Shown here one piece after another: positions 58,401-64,000 of a stretch of 64,000 nucleotides of DNA. The position numbers and the translations under genes are program-made. The notes under the pieces were generated by a model. The model worked only from the letters and a program-made list of their open reading frames with translations. It did no database searches and was not told the origin of the DNA. Source of the DNA: Owenia fusiformis (Eukaryota; Annelida; Polychaeta; Sabellida; Oweniidae); NCBI GenBank assembly GCA_903813345.2, contig CAIIXF020000002.1, positions 33,436,109 through 33,500,108 on the forward strand. The letters run 5' to 3'. Every line of letters starts with the position of its first letter. The first letter of the stretch is position 1.

Positions 58401-61400
58401 GAAATTTTGTATGTTCCCAAGTTCATCCTCTAATTAAATGAAAAATCTCAATCTATGTGTGGCAGTGCAGCAAAAAACTACATGTAAGGTAGTCTCATTT
58501 TTGTAGCCACATTGGCATACAGGGGTCTCCACATTTGTAAAATTATGTGAATGTCAAGGAGGATTGGAAGCCAGGGTTCCAACTCGATATTCTTTAATCT
58601 CCACGCATGCGTCATTTGCTATTCGTGTCTGTACAATTTGTACGACTGCATGGAGAATGACCCGATACTCTCCAACAAAGCTATCGCTAGGTGATTGTTT
58701 TGCAGAATATCGGTGTTGCATTCTGGGAGCCAATCCTCCTTGGTGAATGTGAGACTTAAAGGCAAGGTCACATCTAACTTTATTAAAAATAATCTCGTAG
58801 CCTCTGTCCAGATCAAGATCTGAAGTACGGATCGATTTAGCATTTATTAGATCCTTCTTAAGGTCTGATTTGAAAATATTTAAATTATTTGAGCTTATTC
58901 CACTCATTCATAGCAGTGAAAATGCATATTCTATTGTAAATGGCTGGCCGCTTTATTGGAATAGTGTAGTCAAATCTATGTAGATTAGTTCTATTTTGGA
59001 TTCTTTTGAAAGGCAGGAAATATTTCATACGTAATTAAGTTGTGACATTTTGCATGTAAATATCTTGTTATTTTTGTATCGGTGATGCTTCAATAAAATA
59101 ACTCTTTTCTGAAGGATTCTGCCAGAATCAGCCAGATGGCTTCTTTCAAATGGGCGAAGAGAGGAAGCCGAAGCGATAATCAAGAAAGCTGCAAAGACCA
59201 ATGGTGCAGCAATAAATGACAAGGTAAATCACAACTTTTAATGCATGACGTTTTAAACTTGATTTTCGGATACAAATAGCTGCAATTGGTAGAATTAGAG
59301 CTAAACTTTTTAGAATTGCAGCTATTGGCCCTCAATAAACATCTAGCAGGCCCGTAGCCAGGATTTTCCAAGGGGGTTCACTTTTTGAAAAATTCCAGAG
59401 GGGGGTTTACTTTGGGTCCAAAAATGGCCAAAATCACTTAAAAAGTGTTCAGAGTGAATGATGAAAAACTGCATGATTTTGAAAGAATTTTTCATAGATT
59501 CATCTATACATAATTGAAACATAGGCAGGCAGATTCATCTTTACAAATCGAGATATTGGAAAATAATCTTATTAAATAAAATATCAGAATCACAGAATCT
59601 TGTGATTAACTTGATTTTACACAGTATTTTATGTACACAAATTTTCAGAATCTCGAGTCTTTGGAGACAAGTCTACCACCACAGACTAAGTCAGGGAGAA
59701 AGTGTATCGGTGTGAACGTATTGCAGTTGTTCAGTTCATTGTCTATGGCAGCGTTGTCCTTCAACGTTTGGTTTAATTGGTAAATATGAAAAGATTGATG
59801 CCAATTCAATCATCATTCAGTCATCATCAGCAACTATCTTCACATACTTTTACGATTAAAGAAGGAGCATCATAATTGTGAATAGTTGTCTTTCTTCATG
59901 AAGTAACATGTCTATATTCTTTTGCGTTTTTAGGTTTGTTAATGCCTTTGTGTATTATGGTCTTGCCTTTAACACTAGTAACTTGGGAGGAAGTCCCTAT
60001 ATCAACTTCTTTATATCTGGTTGTGTGGAGATACCAGCGTACACGGTATCTGTCCTTCTCTTAGATAGGGTATGTAGACTCTCTTAAAAGTTTAAAACTT
60101 ATTTAGTTCAGGTACTTGTACGTTTTTGCTGATTGAGTATTTTGCTCAAAATTGAATACAATTTGGAACAAAATACTCAATCGGCCGGACGCCGGCCGAT
60201 GAATCGGAGCAAATGTGAATCGGGTATGACGTTGCTTCATCATTACTTCCCTTTATCATTAAATCACCGAATCATCACCTCACTCCATCATAACATCACT
60301 TCATCATTACGTCAGTTCAACATTACGTCACTTCATCATTACGTCAGTTCAACATTACGTCACTTCATCATTACGTCACGTCATCATTACGTCACTTCAT
60401 CATTATGTCACTTCATCATTACATCAATTCATCATTACGTCACTTCATCATTATGGCTCTTCATCATTACGTCAGTTCATCATTATGTCACTTCATCATT
60501 ACGTCAATTCATCATTACGTCACTTCATCATTACGTCTCTTCATCATTACGTCACTCCATCATAACATCACTTCATCATTACGTCACTTCATCATTATGT
60601 CACTTCATCATTACGTCAATTCATCATTACGTCACTTCATCATTACGTCAATTCATCATTAACTCACATCACCATTGCTTCAATTCATTACCAAATCATT
60701 TTATCTTTACGCCACTTCATCATTAACCAACTTTATCATTACATCACTTTATCATTAACATCACTTCATCATTACGTCACGTCATCATTACGTCAATTCA
60801 TCATTACGTCACTTCATCATTACGTCACTTCATCATTGGGTCAGTTCATAATTACGTCACTTCATCATTACGTCACCTCATCATTACGTCAATTAATCAT
60901 TAACCCACATCACCATTACCTTACTTCATCATTACGTTACGTCATCATTACGTCAATTCATCATTACGTTACGTCATCATTACGTCAATTTATCATTAAC
61001 TCACATCACCATTGCTTCAATTCATTACCAAATCATTTTATCTTTACGTCACGTCATCATGAAATAACATCATCATTACATCACTTTACGTCAATTCATC
61101 ATCAATTCGCATCACCATTACTTCACTTCATCATTATCACATACGTTTATCATTATGTCACTATATTTTGTTAAGGTTGGACGAAAGCGGCTGCTCATTG
61201 CGTTTATGATTATGGGTGGCTTGGCGTGTATCATTAGCGCGTTCATTCCCTTAGGTTGGTACAATATATTGATAACATAAGATCAATTTGAAACGTATTT
61301 CACTTTGTTGGATTTTATAATTCATTATGTGATGATTAAGTATTTTACTCTTTACTTAAGCTGGTACAATACATAAGCTTTTAACATAATAACATAAGCC

Positions 61401-62406
61401 GAGTTGAAAATAATTTGCTTCACGAAGACATTATTATTTCAGACTTAATGTGGTTGATCATAACATTCCAAATGCTAGGAAAATTCTCCATCACTGCTTC
61501 GTATGCTATCATCTATCTCTATGCAGCTGAGGTTTTCCCTACATCAGTCAGGTAACTAAAATATGATGCGAAGCTAATATAATAAGGGGTGCTACATGTA
61601 CAGCTAAGAATTGCTCCCTAATCAGCAGTTATATCCGAGTTTAAATTTGAAAGACTGCTTGGACGACGAGTTTTTTATGCATTTTGCATTGCATTGCACT
61701 CCCCATTTAAGACATCCTCCGAACACAGGCCTCCAGAACTCGTACCTCCTTCTTCTGGAAGAAGGAATGAACTTTGTGGATGATGTCTGGAACCCTGCGT
61801 TCGGAGGATGTATTTAGGATTATTTTTTATATTATTTATTTTTTCTTCATCCTAGCCAAAAGCCACATTTTACACTTAAATGCAAATCATTTCTCAGATC
61901 AGTTCTTAGGTTTCCCAACTACCAAATTAAAAGCCGTATCCCAAACCACAAGTGTGTGTACGTGCAAATGTTAATTAATCTAGTGCTTAATAATAAGTAA
62001 TCAAAATACATTGAAATGATGATTTTATTACTCCATGCAGGCATCTGCTGTATTGTATGTTTGATATGACATTTTACAGCTGCTTGTGTATCTGTATTGT
62101 AGGAATATTGGAATGGGAATTTCGTCAATGTCTGCTCGTGTAGGCGGAATTATTGCTCCACTAGTAATGCTTTTAACTGACACCTATCAATCGTTGCCGT
62201 TACTTCTTTTTGGCGGTACATCAATTTTGGCGGGTCTTTTGGTAATTGCCCTGCCAGAAACGATGGGCAGACCATTACCAGAGACGATAGAAGATCTCCA
62301 GGCAATGCATTCAAATAAAAAGAGTTACAAAATGGAAGAGAAACAGAGTAATATCATAAATGATAATGCTGTTAGTGGTGAACTTTTAGCAAACGATGAT
62401 GTGTAG
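52409..62406 (+). CDS. SLC22-family organic ion transporter, 10 coding exons
   Basis: Coding exons 52409-52786, 55921-56024, 56465-56619, 57541-57709, 59115-59223, 59649-59779, 59934-60069, 61176-61254, 61443-61551, 62103-62406. All have GT-AG borders and consistent phases, totalling 1,674 nt (557 aa). A major facilitator of the plasma membrane carrying organic cations, anions or zwitterions such as carnitine. Seen: TM1 near residues 20-42; a large extracellular loop (43-126) with several N-x-S/T sites and cysteines; [15 protein letters not shown] before TM2; the MFS motif GQLSDRFGRK (156-165); LPESARWLL (271-279), the SLC22/sugar-porter signature after TM6; DRVGRKR (393-399); and [15 protein letters not shown] (about 448-462) in the C-terminal half. 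It ends in a hydrophilic tail with no PDZ-type ending. The start has a good context (GAACATGG). Length is typical of the family. The substrate cannot be told from sequence. Confidence 0.95.
53121..53689. mobile_element. mariner-type MITE in SLC22 intron 1
   Basis: 569 bp with ~50-bp inverted ends starting CAAGGGCCGATCAAAAAGTT and containing CGTTGGCTCTAGATTTTATA, flanked by TA at 53119-53120 and 53690-53691. CAAGGGCCG..CAAAAAGT ends are typical of mariner-like elements. No transposase. Confidence 0.88.
53760..55320. other. SLC22 intron 1, no gene seen
   Basis: AT-rich intron. A 32-bp direct repeat (GAATTCACAATGATTTTAAG, then TTAAGGTA) occurs at about 55034 and 55068. Nothing else recognised. 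Confidence 0.4.
55325..55835 (+). repeat. minisatellite ending ~90 bp before SLC22 exon 2
   Basis: About 30 copies of a 15-17-bp unit GGATGAGTTGTCTAGG / GGATGAGTTGTCCAG, partly alternating between the two forms, which makes a higher-order unit of ~31 bp. Confidence 0.9.
56622..57540. other. SLC22 intron 3
   Basis: No gene or clear repeat seen. The GTAGGTCC donor sequence has a diverged copy (GTAGGTCCACTAGTTACCCC) ~35 bp downstream. Confidence 0.4.
58190..58930 (-). pseudogene. LINE ORF2 3'-end relic in SLC22 intron 4
   Basis: The minus strand reads [14 protein letters not shown], then further down [22 protein letters not shown]. The latter fits the CxCGxxNETxxHxxxxC zinc-knuckle-like motif that ends many LINE ORF2 proteins. 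Interrupted by stops. The middle 100 codons are not recognised, so the call is tentative. Confidence 0.4.
59347..59493. mobile_element. MITE of the CAGGCCCGTAGCCAGG family, copy 6 (3'-truncated)
   Basis: Left end CAGGCCCGTAGCCAGG and the internal GAAAAACTGCATGATTTTGAA block are present. The right inverted end is absent. In SLC22 intron 5. Confidence 0.75.
60130..60225. repeat. half-copy of the 613-739 foldback family
   Basis: TGAGTATTTTGCTC...GAGCAAATGTGAATCGGG with CGGCCGGACGCCGGCCG, related to 640-735. It also has its own internal palindrome (ATTGAGTATTTTG / CAAAATACTCAAT). Confidence 0.6.
60230..61165 (+). repeat. TCATCATTACGTCACT minisatellite in SLC22 intron 7
   Basis: About 930 bp of 16-bp units (TTCATCATTACGTCAC and variants). 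I count about 28 TTACGTCA octamers, the reverse complement of the CRE variant TGACGTAA. The repeat keeps all frames largely open, so the ORFs here (rich in HHYVTSSL) are artefacts. The array ends about 10 bp before exon 8's acceptor. Confidence 0.92.
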
Positions 62407-62453
62407 CAAGATTAGACAGAAGTATGTTTGTTATATTGCGATACCCCGTGCTT

Positions 62454-62916
62454 CACTGTTCCATAACTAGTTACTTTGATGGAACGTCAATGTAACAAAA
62501 TGGATGAACTTCCTCTTTGCGAGTCAAGCTGCAGATTATAATTCGGCACAAAACTATCGTCTAGTTAGTTTCTTCGATTTGGAATTTGCTTTGTTAATGA
62601 AGTTGCAGTTTATATATTTAGCCCCTCGCTTTTATTACATTAACGAGAGTCCGTTATACCAATGTATGCTTCTTTGACGACTTACGTCAAGGTAACAAAA
62701 CCGATGATCTAAATGCATGAATTACACCTTTATTTAAAAATCCAAACCGAGAGCATTTCTAAAAGCAAGACCATATTGTCTAACTTTGTGCCAAATGATA
62801 ATCCGCAACGTGACTTATAGGTAAATTTAAATCGAGAAAACAAAAACTCGTATCCAGGAAGTTCATCCATTTTGTTACATTGACGTTCCGTCAAAGTAAC
62901 TAGTTGTGGAACAGTG
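62454..62916. mobile_element. Tc1-like MITE 48 bp after the SLC22 stop codon
   Basis: 463 bp with ~60-bp inverted ends starting CACTGTTCCATAACTAGTTA and containing GAACGTCAATGTAACAAAAT. The right flank is TA, the left TT. It probably lies in the SLC22 3' UTR. No AATAAA was seen between the stop codon and this element. Confidence 0.8.
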
Positions 62917-63344
62917 TATTTGACGTACGACTTTTGAGTCTTCCATGGATAGTTGAAATGTCGGATATCTAGCCATTTTCATAATAATAGTGGGTGCGAG
63001 GTAAAGAGCCAGGGTGTCTCTTGAAAGCCCATGCTTCAGGTACTTATCTCAAATGCCTAGGGTTTATCATTACTATACTGTAAATTCATAAATTAGCAAT
63101 ACTTTACTTATATTATTTGTGTGTGTGTGGGTGGGGGTGGGGGCTTTTATACCTTACCTTATATATCTAGATCTTTTGATAGGGCCCTTCTTTTGGCATT
63201 TGGAGGCCTTTTGGGAAATCCTATATGAACCATATCCACTAATCCACTGAAGTCCAACATGGAATGATTAGTGTATTTGTAGAAGCAAAACTGATGTTTC
63301 TGTATATTTGCACGCGCAATATCAATCGATCTTATAGAAGCAGT
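62917..63344. other. gene-free 3' flank
   Basis: A short (GT)n/(GGGT)n run at 63119-63142. No gene seen. Confidence 0.4.
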
Positions 63345-63520
63345 GATCTCCCCAGTATTAAAGCAAGTGGGCGCAGCACCCACCTGATATTTTAAAAACA
63401 GTCTTGCACCCACCTGAGATTTCATTTGAACCAATTTGAAAATGATAAAAATCATGTAAGATGGGCATATTTTGACCAATTTTGGTCTGAATTGTCAAAA
63501 TGAGAATTGTGCACCCACTT
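63345..63520 (-). repeat. dispersed repeat (AAGTGGGTGCA family), copy 2
   Basis: CAGTGATCTCCCCAGTATTAAAGCAAGTGGGCGC and two CACCCACCTGA motifs match, in inverted orientation, the copy at 19850-20035. Confidence 0.7.
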
Positions 63521-63894
63521 GAATGTTTAAATGTTTAGTCCATTGATTCTGTAAGTTACACACAATTGTGAATTAAAAATAGTTTAGGGTAATTTAATAT
63601 GAGAATGACCAGTGAACATTTCATTACACCTTCGAGGCTTTATAAACGTTACCAGTATGTACCAGCATTGATAAACTAATATGAAAACGGTAAAAATTAA
63701 TGAAAAATATTAGGATCATTAGTCACCTTAGAAATGCATGCGTGTATGTTGCCAATTATCATGCATCGTCTGTATTTAACTACATGTATTGTTGACATTT
63801 TATCAATAGTTTCTCATCTAAAATCCCATATGCCAATGCAACTGTTATATTAACATGTGATTTCGAAAATGAATCTATATTCACGTACGTTATG

Positions 63895-64000
63895 CAGGCC
63901 CGTAGCCAGGATTTGCCAAGGGGGGTCATTTTTCAAAAATTTCCAGGGGGGGGTTCACATTTGACAATTTTGGCCCAAATATGGCTAAAATCACTTGGGA
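63895..64000. mobile_element. MITE of the CAGGCCCGTAGCCAGG family, copy 7 (runs off the window)
   Basis: Left end CAGGCCCGTAGCCAGG, then the G-run and CAATTTTGGCCCAAAT block. It is cut by the window edge. Confidence 0.85.

Noticed and set aside
58554-58907. A 117-codon minus-strand frame considered as an independent gene
   Set aside because: It leads into a LINE-like CxCG..H..C end with stops and lies in an SLC22 intron, so it is more likely a transposon relic.
60133-61174. Open frames of up to 197 codons rich in [11 protein letters not shown]
   Set aside because: They are translations of the 16-bp TCATCATTACGTCA minisatellite in an SLC22 intron, open in several frames for that reason.

Overview
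The window is an AT-rich stretch of an animal nuclear genome. Its genes have many GT-AG introns, and transposon debris fills both introns and intergenic space. The gene content (a cilia/centrosome coiled-coil protein, an SLC22 carrier, a secreted PAN-WSC protein, a divergent homeobox gene) and the repeats (a Ngaro-type tyrosine-recombinase retroelement, many foldback MITEs) suggest a marine invertebrate such as a mollusc, other lophotrochozoan, hemichordate or echinoderm. The sequence alone does not let me choose among these.

Layout. 1-1.5 kb: gene-free, with two small foldback elements. 1.53-7.50 kb: a young, mostly whole Ngaro/PAT-type retroelement on the minus strand with split direct repeats and a TA-flanked MITE nested in it. 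8.2-10.96 kb (+): a 918-codon uninterrupted reading frame with a divergent C-terminal homeodomain and several low-complexity repeat tracts. 12.84-37.64 kb (+): a complete PIBF1 (CEP90) orthologue, for which I could place 14 coding exons (2,292 nt including stop, 763 aa) with consistent splice phases. Its 6.3-kb intron 8 holds an antisense three-exon gene (19.56-22.63 kb, 188 aa) for a secreted PAN/apple-like plus WSC protein. Its 11.4-kb intron 13 is packed with satellite-like and transposon repeats. 39.9-43.5 kb: a 3.6-kb palindrome whose arms are arrays of ~167-bp units. 43.6-47.4 kb: a four-deep nest of transposons (LINE, mariner-like element, second LINE, Tc1-like element). 47.7-52.2 kb: more repeats and a tRNA-derived relic. 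52.4-62.4 kb (+): a complete SLC22-type organic ion transporter gene (10 exons, 557 aa), with minisatellites in introns 1 and 7. The rest is repeat elements.

The genes show no sign of a shared pathway: PIBF1 acts at centriolar satellites and cilia, SLC22 at the plasma membrane, the PAN-WSC protein outside the cell, and the homeobox protein presumably in the nucleus. The most unusual features are the antisense gene inside PIBF1, local amplification of PIBF1 splice sites (a copied acceptor at exon 10, eight copies of the exon 11 donor), several repeat families that all carry YY1/PHO-like ATGGCGGC motifs, and an intronic minisatellite with about 28 CRE-like TTACGTCA sites.
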